A DNA stretch of 64,000 nt from Sarcophilus harrisii (Eukaryota > Chordata > Mammalia > Dasyuromorphia > Dasyuridae): contig NC_045430.1 in NCBI RefSeq assembly GCF_902635505.1, positions 1,738,677 through 1,802,676 of the forward strand. The letters run 5' to 3'. Numbering within the stretch: the stretch's first letter is position 1; the number at the start of each line of letters is the position of its first letter. Positions 43,019-54,665 of this stretch are shown here, in pieces. Below the pieces are notes generated by a model. It was not told the origin of the DNA. It was given only the letters and a program-made list of their open reading frames with translations, and searched no databases. Position numbers and translations under genes: made by a program.

Positions 43019-46000
43019 CTAAGCAAGAGAGACAGACAAGCGTGTAAGACAATGCTAACTGGACTGGGGTAACGAGGGCCGTGTCCCAGGACACCAAATT
43101 AAAAGAGGTTTTGCTGATCTTCAGTGATGTGGGAGCAAAAGAATTCAACTCCTAGTTAGCAAGGAGAATTAATTAGGACAGGGAACCCACAGGACTGCCG
43201 GCCTCGGCGTTCTCGCCAGCCCCAGCCCAGAACGCTTCTTCCTTTGGGTTCTGTGGGCCGGCCTCCTCCCCTCCCAGCCCAGCTTCCCTCCTCCCAGCCC
43301 CAGCCACTCTTTTCACCCAGGTAAAGCCTGTCTGCACTCATTAATACATGAGCCCCATGATAACTGAGAGGTGACTGGCCAGGTTCTCATCTTCATCTTG
43401 TAGCTGAATACAGTCAAAACAAGCCCATGGTAGAGTCAAGTGGGGGCTGAGGGACAATCCCTTATCCCGACTGTATTCCAGCTGAGGGAGCCTGGATGGG
43501 GCCAATGAGGGGGGCACACGTCACTGGCCCTTGACCCCTGCCAGCCTGGACATTCTCACTCCCTAAGGCACCGGGGCGGAAAGGGGACCATTAGCCTGCC
43601 CTGGGTGGGACCAGCTCTTGGAGCCAGTCTATTCGACGGCTTGGGAGCGGGTCTTGTGTCCTCCAGGAGGCAGCGACTCACGCGAAGCTGAAGATGGCAG
43701 CAGCCGCAAAGCCCACCAACAGGAAGAAGACCAGGGTGCTCAGGATGGAGGTGATGACAATCATGGCTCCGCTTCGCCTGCCAGGCCACAAGTCGATATC
43801 CGAGGGTGGAGAAACTGGAAGAGGCGACAGGAGGGAGCTTAACACACCTCACAGTCCCGGTGCTTGCTGGCGGCTGCCTGTGCTCGTTCCTCGGGTCCTT
43901 GTGACCATGTCTCGTCCAGGCTCAGGGGCTTGAAGCCTCCAAGGACTCATGCTGTCATCCCCCCGGAGCTTCCTGCACTCACTTCCTTCTGCCCCTCACT
44001 CAGTGGGGGCAGCGTGGGCTGGTGCAGCCATGGTTGTTATCACTGATGACAGGGGTGATGGCAGAAGAGATGAAAAGGGAAAGCGTGAAGACAGCAAGAA
44101 GGAGAAAGAATCAGGACCCAGTGGCTCCTCGGTGTAAGAACTGTCCCCCCAGGCTCCCATGTTCCCCTCTGCTGAGGAGGTTGGATTGGTGCCTTTGAGG
44201 TCCCTCCCATCTCCAGACATAGGCTCCCACCTGCTCTGATGAGCCTCTGAGCTGGGGGCTGGCAGGTGGGAAGGAAACCTCCTGCCTGACAAGGAACACA
44301 AGGATGGCCTCCTCTCATCATTCATCACCAGGGGCAGCCTGAGCACAAGCCTGGTTCACTAGCAAGCATCAGGCTTGCCGGGGGGAGTGGGGGGGGGCAA
44401 GAGAGCACTCGGAGACCTCTAAGAGGCAATGATGGGGCCAGGAAGAGCCCCAAAACATGGAAAGCCATAAGGCATGAGGGGAGGGGCTCAGAGAGTTACT
44501 GGAGATTTCTGAGAGGCAGTTGATGGGGCTGGGAAGAGAGAGCCCAAGTCATGGAAAGTCATGACCTATTTGCTGAGGGGACTCGGGACCTGAGATTTTG
44601 AGAAGCAAGCCCAGGCTAGGAAGAGTGCTAGACTTGACCCCCACAAGATCTGGAGGCCAGTTCAAACTCTTTCCTTCTGAAGTCACTCCACACCCTTCCC
44701 TTCCATAGTCACAGCCTTGGCTTCTTCTTCAGATGGCCTGCCCCGCAGGAAGAGGAGGAAAGAGCTTATCTAAACCTTGGAGAAATACAGGATGGGGCAG
44801 CTCCTCCTCCTCAAGCCATCATCTCAACTAACCCAACCTCGGGCACTTACTCTGGTTGGTCCGAATTGGCTGAGACCACAGGGTCTGATCTTCCACAAAA
44901 CCACTTGATGTATTTACCAAGACATATTTGAACCTGAAAGGTGAAAGAACAGGCCGTATCACAAAAGCAAAGTAGCATCGATAAAAGATTTGAGAGGGAG
45001 CTTAGAACGGGGAACATCAGAGCTGGGAGGGAGCTTACAGCAGGGAATGGCAGAGCTGGGAGTTTCCCTAGAACAGGGACCATCAGAGCTGGGAAGAACC
45101 TTAGAACGGGGAAGATCAGGGCTGGGAGGGACCTTGGTACAGAGAACATCACATTTTGAAGGTAAAAAGGGATCTCAGGAACCTCCTAGTCTACCCTCTT
45201 CATTCTGCAGATGGAGAGAAAGAAGTCCGGAGAGAATGACCACAGAAATTGAGAATACGCTCCAGAAGAGATACCCAGTGGGTACAGGGCTCCTCCAAAG
45301 GACCCTTAAGAAATGTAGGATGAATTAGATGGAAGTCTATCTCCATTTTGCTGGGTCCCAGAGGGCCAAACCAGGACAACTGGGAAGAAGTTCAGTATGA
45401 GGAACATAATTTAGCCAGTAGAGCTTCCCTGACAAAGAGTGGTTCTCCTCAGTAGCCAAGGAGGGCCCCTCACTGGAGGTCTGGCAAAGACTGGAGGGCT
45501 CTACTGTCAAGGATGCCAGGGGGAGGGGGGATTCTTGGTCAGGTAGGGATTGTCCCAAGTGACTGAAGAAAATCTGGCAGTCTCCTATGCTGGGATTCTG
45601 ACTTGGCAGCTCTGTAGGAGAGGGATGTCCACCAACCTGTACGCCGTGGCTCTCGTGAGAGGGGGGTTGCAGGTACCCTTAAAGTTGGGGTCTAGTAAAC
45701 AGTAACCATCATCTCCGACCCTGACCAGGTAGGCCTGTAGGATCTCAGCGGCTTTGCTCACATCCCCGGCCTCGTTCAGGTCGGGCAGGTCAGCGCACTG
45801 GGGCAGGAGGAAGGAGGCGGCCTTGTAAGGCGCTCTCTGCCCTCCCGCCGTCTCCTGGAAGGTGCTGTTGATTGGGAAGCTGCGATTGTCCTGGACCACC
45901 GCCTGCCGGACGCTCCCTGAAAGACAGCTCCCCAAGGGGAAGTCCCCATTAGTGTTGGGATCAGCACCTTCAGCGTGGACAGCAGCCACTTCCGGGAGCA

Positions 46001-47294
46001 TCACCTCAGCAGGGGCAGGGAGAGCAAGACAAGCTGAGCCGGACACAGCCTCAGGAGGATGCAGACCCAGGGCATGTAGACAGCACTCAGCGGATGCACA
46101 GCGGCTTCTCTGACCATCGAAGCAGCTGGGCAAGGCAGATATCACTCCCACCCCAAGCTAAAACCCAGGATTGCGGAGAGAAAGCTGGTTGTCTCCAGCC
46201 TTGGGCAAGTCCCAGGCAGATTATCAATGAGCCTGAGCCTCAGTTTCCCCCACTGGAAAATAGTGAGATTGGACTGCAGGCCTGTAAATCTAAGCCTGGA
46301 TTCTCTGAATAGAGGGATCAGGGGTTCCGGGGAGCCACAGAGAGAGTGATGAGCCTGGCAAGTAGTGAAATAGCACCAGCTCTTACAGCAACATCTCATT
46401 TGACATTCAAAACAACTGGGTGAAGTAGGAACCAACTACCCCCATTTTACAGTTAAAGAAACAGGCGAGTAGAGTTAACCACTTTGGGGGGACTTTTTGG
46501 CAGCATGAGACAGGATTAGACTCCAGTTTTCCTGACTCTCAGCCAGTGCTCTGACCCCCCAGGAGCTGCACCCCACAACTGAGCTGACCTGAGTTCACCA
46601 TCACGTACAGGTTGACCTCATAGGAGACGTTCTGCAGGTTGGAGGCATTGAACATACAGAAGGGCTTCTCCAGGGTGACGGTGGTCAAGGTGGGGTTGTT
46701 GGTGGCAAATGTGATGCTGGCCAGCTGAGGCTCCAGGTCCACTGCTGGGGAGGAGCAAAGGGGGTGGGGGAGGATCAGGGGAGCTGAAAGGGATCCCAGA
46801 GGCTAGGGAGCCCACCCCCTCATTTTACAGCTGGAGAGACTGAGGCTTCAAGGTTTGAAGGGACTTGTGCAGAATCGCAGCTGGGGACTGTCAGAGGTAC
46901 CATGGGAATGCTAGTCTTCCCTACCTCCAAATCCGGGGCCCCTCTGACTCTAAGGGGCACGTCCTCCATTCAAGGTCCACATTCCTGGTCTCTAAACACG
47001 CCTTCCCACTCCCCAAGCTTCACTAGGACGTTCTAGAGAACAGTGGGAAGGAGGCTTAGATGATGTATGAGGCAGAGCACTTGGCTGTCACAGGAGACCT
47101 TGGTCAGCTCACTAGCCTTTTCCTCTGCAAAAGGGGGTTCCTCCCCCACCGTCACTGAGGTCCTTGCCTGCTCTGGGGCTTCCCAGCCTGGTGCCCTGAC
47201 TTTGGGGGAGAAGGAAGTAAGAAAGAGAAGGCACTCACTTACCCAGGCTCAGAGGCAGCCAGCCCAGAGCAAGCACAGCCCACAGGGGACACAT
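42859..47294 (-). CDS. UPK3A: UPK3A, uroplakin IIIa (complete)
   Basis: Six minus-strand exons join in phase to 287 codons, the length of human UPK3A. Exons: 47294-47243, 46744-46589, 45916-45637, 44933-44851, 43814-43682, 43018-42859. Residues 1 to about 18 are a signal peptide (MCPLWAVLALGWLPLSL). The lumenal domain carries N-glycosylation sequons at 50, 56, 80, 86 and 170; the last corresponds to the human NMS site. One membrane span runs about 208-234, followed by a cytoplasmic tail of about 50 residues ending RAEVYTSKLQD. Known role: UPK3A partners UPK1B in the asymmetric-unit-membrane plaques of the urothelial apical surface. Ser/Tyr-rich tail residues (SYASVNRRQSLDRAEVY) are retained. 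Minisatellites flank its 5' half. Confidence 0.97.
43682..43814 (-). CDS. UPK3A: UPK3A exon 5, transmembrane
   Basis: 133 bp, SPPSDIDLWPGRRSGA then the membrane span MIVITSILSTLVFFLLVGF. Acceptor TCTTCCAG, donor GTGAGT. Confidence 0.96.
44851..44933 (-). CDS. UPK3A: UPK3A exon 4
   Basis: 83 bp, FKYVLVNTSSGFVEDQTLWS to PIRTNQ, ending before GTAAGT. Human has LVNMSTGLVEDQTLWSDPIR here. Confidence 0.97.
44990..45150. repeat. ~33-bp minisatellite in UPK3A intron 3
   Basis: About five units; AGCTGGGAGG-type cores recur at 45021, 45053, 45087 and 45120 (spacing 32-34). The consensus is GAACAGGGAACATCAGAGCTGGGAGGG-like. It starts about 57 bp from the acceptor of exon 4 and resembles the head of a marsupial MIR-like SINE. 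Confidence 0.85.
45637..45916 (-). CDS. UPK3A: UPK3A exon 3
   Basis: 280 bp, SVRQAVVQDNRSFPIN to PPLTRATAY, including YKAASFLLPQCADLPDL and YLVRVGDDGYCLLDPN. Acceptor GTCTTTCAG, donor GTTGGT. Confidence 0.97.
46385..46560 (+). mobile_element. MIR/CORE-type SINE
   Basis: CCCCCATTTTACAGTTAAAG, AACTGGGTGAAGTAGG, TTAGACTCCAGTTTTCCTGA and CTCAGCCAGTGCTCTGACCC match the SINE order. It ends at about 46560, some 30 bp from the donor of UPK3A exon 2, inside the intron. Confidence 0.7.
46589..46744 (-). CDS. UPK3A: UPK3A exon 2
   Basis: Encodes VDLEPQLASITFATNNPTLT to YVMVNS, with sequons NAS and NVS. Acceptor CTCCCCAG, donor GTCAGC. The FATNNPTLTTV stretch is nearly invariant in uroplakin 3A. Confidence 0.97.
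46815..46890 (+). mobile_element. MIR/CORE-type SINE fragment
   Basis: CCTCATTTTACAGCTGGAGA, GACTGAGGCTTCAAGG and TGTGCAGAATCGCAGCTGGG give the MIR core pattern. Short, in UPK3A intron 1. Confidence 0.6.
47243..47294 (-). CDS. UPK3A: UPK3A exon 1, signal peptide
   Basis: ATG at 47294, 17 codons plus one base, hydrophobic core AVLALGWLPLSL; donor GTAAGT. The upstream 150 bp have no obvious TATA box. Confidence 0.93.
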
Positions 47295-47679
47295 GGCCAG
47301 GTTCTGGGGATGTTTGGGCCAAGTAGGGATGGAGTAACGGGGCCTGACGACTGCTCCTTCTCCTCGGGGGACCCTGGGGACCTAGAGCTTGCCTCGCCCC
47401 ACCCCACCCCCAAACCAATTGGCATCCTCCTCCCCAAGGTGCTTTGCATCACACAGCACCACCCCTTGCCCTCACCTGGCAGGAAGGAGAGGAAAGGTGA
47501 GTGCAAAACCCATATTTCTTGTCCCCCTTCCCCCCATATGTTTGTCTGCCTCCGCTTATCGGGGCAACATCAATGGGCATCTTGGAGGCTACTTGATCAG
47601 GCATTCCTGGGGGCAGAGGGTGGACCAACACCCTGTTCTAAGAGCCTGGATCTCCAGCTAGAGTCAGTTTCTCCATCTT

Positions 47680-48200
47680 TTCCACTCTGCCTCCACCCGT
47701 CCCCCATCTTCCCCTTCTCTATTCTCACCAGCACGGAGCCCCATTGCCAGCCTCGCTGCCTCCAGGGCCTCCCCTCTCTGATCCACCCCTCACACGGATG
47801 CCAAATGAATCCAACCAAGGGAGCTCCATGAAGGCGGGGACAGTTTCATGCTGGTCTCAGCATCTCACACCCGCCCAGACCTTGAACGGGGCCTGGCACA
47901 AAGTGGGCGCCTCCACCCATCTTTCCAGGGTCGCTGCCCTGCTCCCCACCCTGCATCTGCCCAGCCAGTCAGTGGTCTTCTCCTCCTCCGTGCATGTCCC
48001 CGGCCTCCCTCAAGACTCTGCTCCTATTCTCCCTCCCAGAGGAAGCCTTCCCCTGCTCCCCCAGGTAGCGTCCAGCTTCCTTCCCTTAATTGGCCAGAGC
48101 AAGGCTTCTCTGCCTGTCAGCTGCTGATGACAGGGACTGTGGTTTGATTTTGCTCTGTCCTGTCTTGTCAATCCCAGCTAGCACTAGGTCTACTGGGTAC
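47680..48200 (+). mobile_element. L2 LINE 3' remnants (two or more pieces)
   Basis: GGGGCCTGGCACAAAGTGGG, then CTGACAGGGACTGTGG-like and GGTACTTAGTGCCTGTTGGA segments resemble consecutive L2 tails. Diverged. Upstream of UPK3A exon 1. Confidence 0.45.
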
Positions 48201-48254
48201 TTAGTGCCTGTTGGATGAGATTGGGTGTTCTGAGCCCGCTTTGGGCTCTCCATT

Positions 48255-48480
48255 CCCTGTTCTGAGCTCCCTCCCATTCCTTCTTTTAAGCTCCCTCCCA
48301 GCTCTACCATCCCCTGTTCTAAGTTCCCTCCTAGCCCTGACATCCCCTGTTCTAAGCCTTCTCCCAGCTCTGACATCCCCTATTCTAAGCTCCCTCCCAG
48401 CCCTGACATCCCCTGTTCTAAGCTCTCTCCCAGCTCTAACACCCCCTGTTCTAAGTTCCCTTCTAGCTCCCTCCTGGGTC
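48255..48480. repeat. 33-bp minisatellite upstream of UPK3A
   Basis: The unit TTCTAAGCTCCCTCCCAGCT plus CTGACATCCCCTG recurs with an exact 33-bp period (TTCTAAG at 48317, 48350, 48383, 48416, 48449), about seven units in all. It is the reverse complement of the unit in UPK3A intron 3. Confidence 0.95.
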
Positions 48481-48489
48481 TGCCATCCT

Positions 48490-49920
48490 TGTTCTTACTT
48501 TCTTTCTGGCTTTTACCATCTGCCTTCCCAAATAGGGAAAGACTATTTAAAAAAAAAAAACCTCTCAAAATAATGGCCAAGAGCTTTTTAGAAACTTCCC
48601 TCATCCCAGACTCAGATGTCAAAGAGCTTTTGCCTGCAAGATTCGAGCACATCTTTTGTGTTATCAGAACCTCGGATACCAGCCTTCTCATTTCAGGAAG
48701 GGGCTTCTACTCCCCCTAAGGGAACCCTGCCTTTGGCGGGGGTACCCCCACTGGTACCCCATCCTTCTGTGGGGTGGCTCTGGCCGGATGCAGGTGGCCA
48801 GAAAACCGGCCTGTGCCATTTCCAGGCTTAGGCTGTTGGGCTACACCAGCCCTGTCTGGCCATCTCTGGAATGAGGACCTGAACTATCACGAATGAATTC
48901 CTTCTCAGTGACTGGGTCTGTCGGCTCAGATGATCTGGGGCACAGAGCCAGAAACCACATCTCCCGGTCTACAAGGCACTGGGCATGAGGTCAAATCATA
49001 GTCACGGGAACGAGATGAAGGAGATAAAGCTCCATAACCAGTCTTGTGGAAAAGATCTGGAGTCATAGTGGACCATGAGCTCAACCAGAATCAGAGATGC
49101 AACATGGCAGCCCCCCCCCCCCCCGCCACGTGGTTTTATGTGGAAGGTCCTGGGTAGCTAGATGGATGTAGACAGAGAGCCTGAAATACTGTCCACAACC
49201 TGGAAGCCCGGCTACTCCAGATCCCCCTCCTTTCCTCTGGAGTTTCCTCCCCAGCCCACCCCGAGCTAGAGAATTAACCTATGATCGAAAGCTATGTAAG
49301 TGGATCTCCCAGCTCCTGAATTTCCTGAATTTACTCAGCATTTAGTCAGCTCAGTAATGACTCCTTGCTTTTTAACAAGCTTTGCCTCTTGACTAAGGGG
49401 CAAATAATACACTTTGCCCCTGGGAGATGGGTTCAAGCCTGCAAATTGAGGCAAATTCATATGAGATAGCTCACAACCATGGTCTGGACTTCAGGGCCTC
49501 CTTCTCAATAACAGCATCTTTCTTCTTTTGGGGTTGGTCTGGCTTCTCTTGGAAGTTAGCCCCCCAGGCAATGGTCTCATGGGCCGTGGTGGCTTCCCCT
49601 GGTTAACTGTTAAGGCGCCTCTTAGCCCCCTCTTAGTAGCACAATAACATCTTTGCCCCTTTGGAGCATGTATAAATCAACACGGCCGAAAGTCCCAATA
49701 TGGAGCAGCATCTCCCCACCTTCTGCTCCGGGGGCCCCCCAAGGCCGGCTACTCCCACTGCAGGGCTCCAGAGCTGCTTTTCAGAGACTCCGCTTCTCCT
49801 CCTGTGGGTCCCCAGCACCCAGTGCACTCATTTTTACCAAATAACATGGGAAAGTCAGTTACTACTAAATGTGCTCTTAAGAATCTGGTTCACTCCTCAC
49901 AAACACACCCAGCATCCATG
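48490..49920. other. Spacer upstream of UPK3A
   Basis: No gene seen. Contains a C homopolymer of about 15 at 49111-49126 and no repeat I can name with confidence. Confidence 0.5.
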
Positions 49921-50024
49921 GGAGGAGGGAGCTTAGATGTAGACCATGATCCTAGTTAGGCCAATGAGGAAGAAATCTGTGACTTCACCTGCTCTGAGAG
50001 TTCTCTATCCCCTTTCCTCCCTGA

Positions 50025-50606
50025 TGCGGGTGTGGCCCCTTTAAGAATTGATTATTCCTTTCTTTCTGATTCCCAACCCCTCCTAGTTGATCAATCCAGA
50101 CTTTTTGATTCACAATTCCTGGTCCGTTGGACTTCCAGAAGATCCTGGGCTGTCCCAGCCCCACCCGGATCTGAGCCAACTTGGGGCTACACCCACGGGG
50201 CCCCTCTAGCTAAATCTCTCATTATAAAAGGGGCCAAGCTGGGACCCCCTCTTTGCAGAGGTCCCAAACATGCCAGCCTTACGTCTGGCACGCCAGGACC
50301 CTCTGTCCACTGGAACTCTGTTTCTGGTGCCTTTCTTATCTCTACCTTCACCTATTTCCTTAACTAGGCTTTAACCTTACTTCCAAATCCCACAATAAAC
50401 CTCTTTTATCAATCTAGCTTTTCGGGCCAATAAATTCCTTTATTAGGGACTTGCGCCGCTTCTAGACCTTATTTACCTCCATATCCTTGCACTGAATCCA
50501 AAGGGCTTGTAGGGGAGCTCTGCTTGATTTCCTGTACCCCAAACCTGCCGCTAGACCTCAATTAAACCCTAATTTCATTTAGGTGCCCCTTATCTAGAAC
50601 TCATCA
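50025..50606 (+). mobile_element. Solo LTR, endogenous retrovirus family A
   Basis: About 580 bp, aligned end to end with 35600-36180 and ending CTCATCA. TATAAAAG-like and AATAAA-like LTR landmarks are visible. No internal retroviral region on either side. The copies have diverged, so the insertion is not recent. Confidence 0.8.
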
Positions 50607-51239
50607 CTCCCCTCCTCTAGCTCTTTCCTTCTCCTTTCTTTTCCCTCCCTCCCTCTGCCTCTCCTTTTCCCTCTCTGCCTTTCCTCTTCCCTGTCTTTCC
50701 CTCTCCCTCTTCCCCTCTTTTCCTCAGTCTTGTTGTGCCACAATTCCCTTTTGATGTCCTGACCTAGTTTCCCATTGTCCTATTTACTCTGTCTCAGGTT
50801 ATAACTTTTCCCTCAATATTTGATGAGATAAAGGCCTACCTCAGTTGCTCTGCCCCCAAACCCCGGGCTATAATATTCCCTCTTAAATGGTTGAGGAGAT
50901 AAAAGTTTTATATCTTTAGGTTGTGGACATTCCTTCTTAATGTTTGACAGAATAAAGGTTTATCCATTTTAGATGTCATTAGAATATCAGTAACCTCCCT
51001 CCATTGTGTCATCTTAGGGGCCTCCCCCTCCCCAATTAGGTTATCCCCATCCAGGTACCTCCCCCATTATGTCATTGGTTCTTGCTTGCCCTCTGATACT
51101 TAGAGGCTGGACTCTTTGAGATGATAGTCTCATCCAGCCCTGGGACCAACCATGGATCCATTGGTCCCAGTATATCTCTCCATTTAATAAACTATTGAAT
51201 TGGTCTCTAATTTATCTTGCTCAGTTTCTCCCGCATTAC

Positions 51240-51412
51240 AGTCTTTCCCTTCTATCTTTCCCTCCTTCCCTCTGCCTCTTCTTTTCCCTCTCCTCCTTTC
51301 CTCTCCCTCTCCTCTCCTCTCTTTTCCTCCTTTCTTCTGTCTCTCCCTTTCCCTTCCTCTTCCTCCCTTCCTCTCTCTCCCTTCCTCCCTCTGTCTCTCC
51401 CTCTCTCTCTGC
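51240..51412. repeat. CT-rich (polypyrimidine) tract
   Basis: About 170 bp of TTCCC/TCTCC on the plus strand with few purines. Similar CT-rich runs lie at 50620-50720. Confidence 0.9.
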
Positions 51413-52129
51413 AGAGCACTTTACTATGTTTGTCTTGCATGTTTTTCCCATTAACAGAGAAGCCCCTTGAGGGCAGGAACACTTTTCCTTTCTTTGACGT
51501 CCCACAGCTGGGCTCGGTGATTGTTGTTCAGAAGGGCTGACCAAACTCTGGCTGACTGGTTGGTTGGCCAGCCTTCCTCCAGTGCTCACTCTACACCTGG
51601 AATTGGGCGGATTGATGGACGGGGCCCCAAGCAGAAACAGCTGGAGGCTGCTCCTTCCCAAGGGGTCTTCCCCCCAACGTTGATGGCTTTGTTCTGACCA
51701 GGCTCCAGCCATGGAAGACCACAGGAAGCAGTCCCTGCCCTCTTCAGGGAAGGGAAATCGGAATTTGTAAGCCAGCAGCAGGCCCAGGTCTACCCCCATT
51801 AGGTCAAATGGCTCAGGAACCAGCCAACCAACCACAAAAGCCACTTGCTGTTCCACCCTCGGCTTATCTGTGTTCCACATTCAATCTGGGAGGCTCAGAC
51901 TGGTTCATCCGGATGCCTGGGAGGACCCTCGGGCTCTTAGAGTCCTCGGTGGTGACTCAGGGCCCTCCCCCAGCTGCTCTGTTCTTCAGCAGGCTGACCT
52001 TTCCTCTATCGTTCCTTGACCGCAGGTGCCAGGAGTCTCTCGGTTACTAAGTCCTCAGGAGCCTTTGGACTGGGCAGCCAGAAAAGCAGCAGGGGCAAAA
52101 AGCGCCAGGCCCTCGCCACACCCAATGCA

Positions 52130-52727
52130 CACATCACAGGGTCACTCCTTTGGGTTGTCACCAGAAATGCCCCAACCGTTCCAATTTGGAACTATGTCCA
52201 AAGGGCTATAGAATTTTGCATATCCTTTGACCAACAGTGTCACTGCTGGGTCTGTATTCCAGGAAATCTTCAAGGAGGGAAAAGGACCCCCAGGTGCAAA
52301 GATGTTCTTTTTGGAGCTTGCATAGAGTTGAGGAATGAATGAATAAATATAATGGAATATTACTGTTCCATAAGAAATGATGAGCAGGCTGGGGAGACCT
52401 GGAGAGACTTAGAATGAACTGGTGTAAGTGAGCAGAACCAGGAGAATATTGTACACGGCCACAGCGAGATTGTGTGATGATCAGCTGACACAGACGAGCT
52501 CTTCTCAGCAATACGGTGATCCAAGACAATTCCAATGAACTTGGGATGGAAAATATAATCCTGATCCAGAGGGAGGTCTAAGGAGTCTGGATACAGATCA
52601 AAACATACTATTTTTACCTGTTTTTTTTTTTAAAAGTTGCTTTTTCTTTCTTGTGGTTCCCCCTTGTGTTCTGATTTTTCTTTCCCGAGATGGTAAATAT
52701 GGAAATTTGTTTCAAATGATTGTACAA
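52130..52727 (+). mobile_element. L1 LINE 3' end (left part, interrupted)
   Basis: CCGTTCCAATTTGGAACTAT through AATGGAATATTACTGTTCCA and GAGCAGAACCAGGAGAATAT is the L1 ORF2 end, followed by 3' UTR. It stops at about 52727 and resumes at about 53405, interrupted by an LTR. Confidence 0.8.
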
Positions 52728-53404
52728 TGAGGTTGAGGTAGCTAGTCCTAGTTTGAAATAAACATGTGACAAATTCCCAATGGCCATTCTCTTTGCCAAG
52801 AGGAAGGTTTGTTTAGGAGAAGAGTTTATAGACAAAATCAGGTGTCAAATAGGCACTAGGAATGGCAAATATGAAATAGAATTGGGAGAGGGTATAGTTG
52901 GAAAGGAAAGGAATTGGGAAGAACCTATTAAAAGAATATGCCTTGAGGCCTAAAGATGCCTTTGATTGGCAGGTTAGATCCACAGAGCAGTTAAGCCCAC
53001 TAAGCAGAGTTAGCTAGAGTAAGGAGAAAGGGGCCTTTAGAGGGAGGGCACTATGAGGAGGGAGAGAGAATAACCTTAGAAAGGGCTCAGTCCTGAAGAG
53101 AACTTGGTAAACCTCTTCAACATACAGATCCTTTATAGGGGAAATAGAGCCTTGGGGTTTCTCAGGTGCAATGGCTGGAACCCAGGAGGGAGGGTCAGGG
53201 AACAGAGTGGAATGTACCCGGCATTCCAGATCTCTGTCTAGAGATAGACTAACCAATCTCTCAAAGCTTGTGGGGAATATCTATAAAGATGCTAATCGGT
53301 TTGGAGGCAGGATGGATGAATTAACAATAGAATGACACTCTTCTATAGGAACAGGATTTGGGCTCCTTTGGGACAGGGGAAGATAGTCGTCACTTCACAT
53401 CACA
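52728..53404 (-). mobile_element. Solo LTR-like element, family B (reverse), inside L1
   Basis: About 675 bp between the two halves of an L1 3' end, related to 57741-58365 (shared AAATTCCCAATGG, GTTTAGGAGAAGAG, GACAAAAT-type segments). On the minus strand it shows TATAAAGG-like and CTAAACAAACC-like LTR features. No internal retroviral part. Boundaries approximate. Confidence 0.6.
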
Positions 53405-53580
53405 TGCATAATCTAGAGCAGATTGCTTTGTGTCTTGGGGAGGGAGAGAAAAAAAATGGCACTCAAAATGTGGCAGAAATGAATGTTGAGGTGGGGAGGG
53501 AAGGGGGAAAATATGGAACCCGAGGTTTTGTGAGGATGAATGATGAAAACTAAATTTGCATGTATTTTGAAAACTAGGGA
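53405..53580 (+). mobile_element. L1 LINE 3' end (right part)
   Basis: Continues the L1 of 52130-52727: ATCTAGAGCAGATTGCTTTG, TGTCTTGGGGAGGGAGAG, ATGAATGTTGAGG and TGCATGTATTTTGAAAAC follow the L1 3' UTR order after the LTR. Confidence 0.75.
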
Positions 53581-53669
53581 AGAAGACAAAAGTGGGATCC
53601 ATGAGTGGGAGAAGTTAAGAAATAACAAGTTAAGGGGCAGAATCAAAGCAAAGAGTTAGCAGGGATAGG

Positions 53670-53910
53670 AAAGATGTGTGTGTATGTATATATCTATGTA
53701 TGTGTACATAAATGTATCTTAACTATAGCTTGCTTGGGAGGGGGTGAGGATGAAAAGGGAAAAAACAATAAAGTAAAAATGTACTCAGAAAACAGAAGAA
53801 TAATTTACAAGGAAATAAGGAAAAGATGGGTAATCATGAATATAATTTCTTCTACTAATATATATATATATATACATAAATACATATATATATATATACA
53901 TATATGTGTG
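53670..53910. repeat. TG/TA-rich microsatellites
   Basis: GTGTGTATGTATATATC-like and ATATATATATATACATA-like tracts, the first near 53680-53715, the second near 53858-53910. Confidence 0.8.
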
Positions 53911-54129
53911 TTTCTTTCTTAATCTGGTATTTTATTGCTATAGATTTCGCTCCCTCCCTGATATTCTGCTGGGCACATGACAATATTCTCTTTTGTTTTT
54001 GTTTTATTTCGTTTTGTATTCTTTTTCTGTTTTTCCTTTTTTCTTATTTTGTTTTTTTTTTTTTTTAAAGAAAAAGCTATTACAAAAATAAATAGTGGAA
54101 AATAAAAAATGAACTGAATGTTGAAAATT

Positions 54130-54665
54130 ATCTTTTGACCTAACAATACCATTCCTGGACACTTATCCCAAAAGAGATTTTAAAAAATAAAGGAAAGGAC
54201 CTATATGTACAAAAATATTTTAGCGGCTCTTGTCTTAGGGCACAGAACTGGAAACTGAGGGGATGCCAACACCTGGGGAATGGCTGGACAAACTGTGGTA
54301 CAAGATTTTGATGGAACACTATTGTTCTGTAAGAAATGATAAGCAGGATGCTTTTAGAAAAACCTGGGAAGTCCTCCTCTGCAGGTGATGCAAAGTGAAA
54401 CGTGCTGTGTGCAAAGTAATAGCGATATTATGGGATGATCAGCCAGGAATGGCTTTGCTCCTCTCAGCAATACAATGATCCAAGATGATTCCGAAGGACT
54501 TGATGAAAAATGTGGTCCATTCCCAGGGAAAGAACTGAGGGGGTCGGAGTACAGATTGGAGCAGCCTTTTTCTTATTTTATTTTTTGAGGGCTTTTGGGG
54601 GGCAGGGGCTGTTTGCTTTTGCAATATGACTTTTTATGGGAACGTTTTGCATGGTCTTCCAGCTT
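54130..54665 (+). mobile_element. L1 LINE 3' end
   Basis: ACCTATATGTACAAAAATAT, GGGGAATGGCTGGACAAACT, TGGAACACTATTGTTCTGTA and AATACAATGATCCAAGATGA follow the L1 ORF2 end and 3' UTR. No long open frame. Confidence 0.8.

Noticed and set aside
44400-44580. Possible 90-bp tandem duplication (AGAGGCA...TGATGGGGC...CATGGAAAG)
   Set aside because: Only two diverged copies; not enough to call a repeat array.
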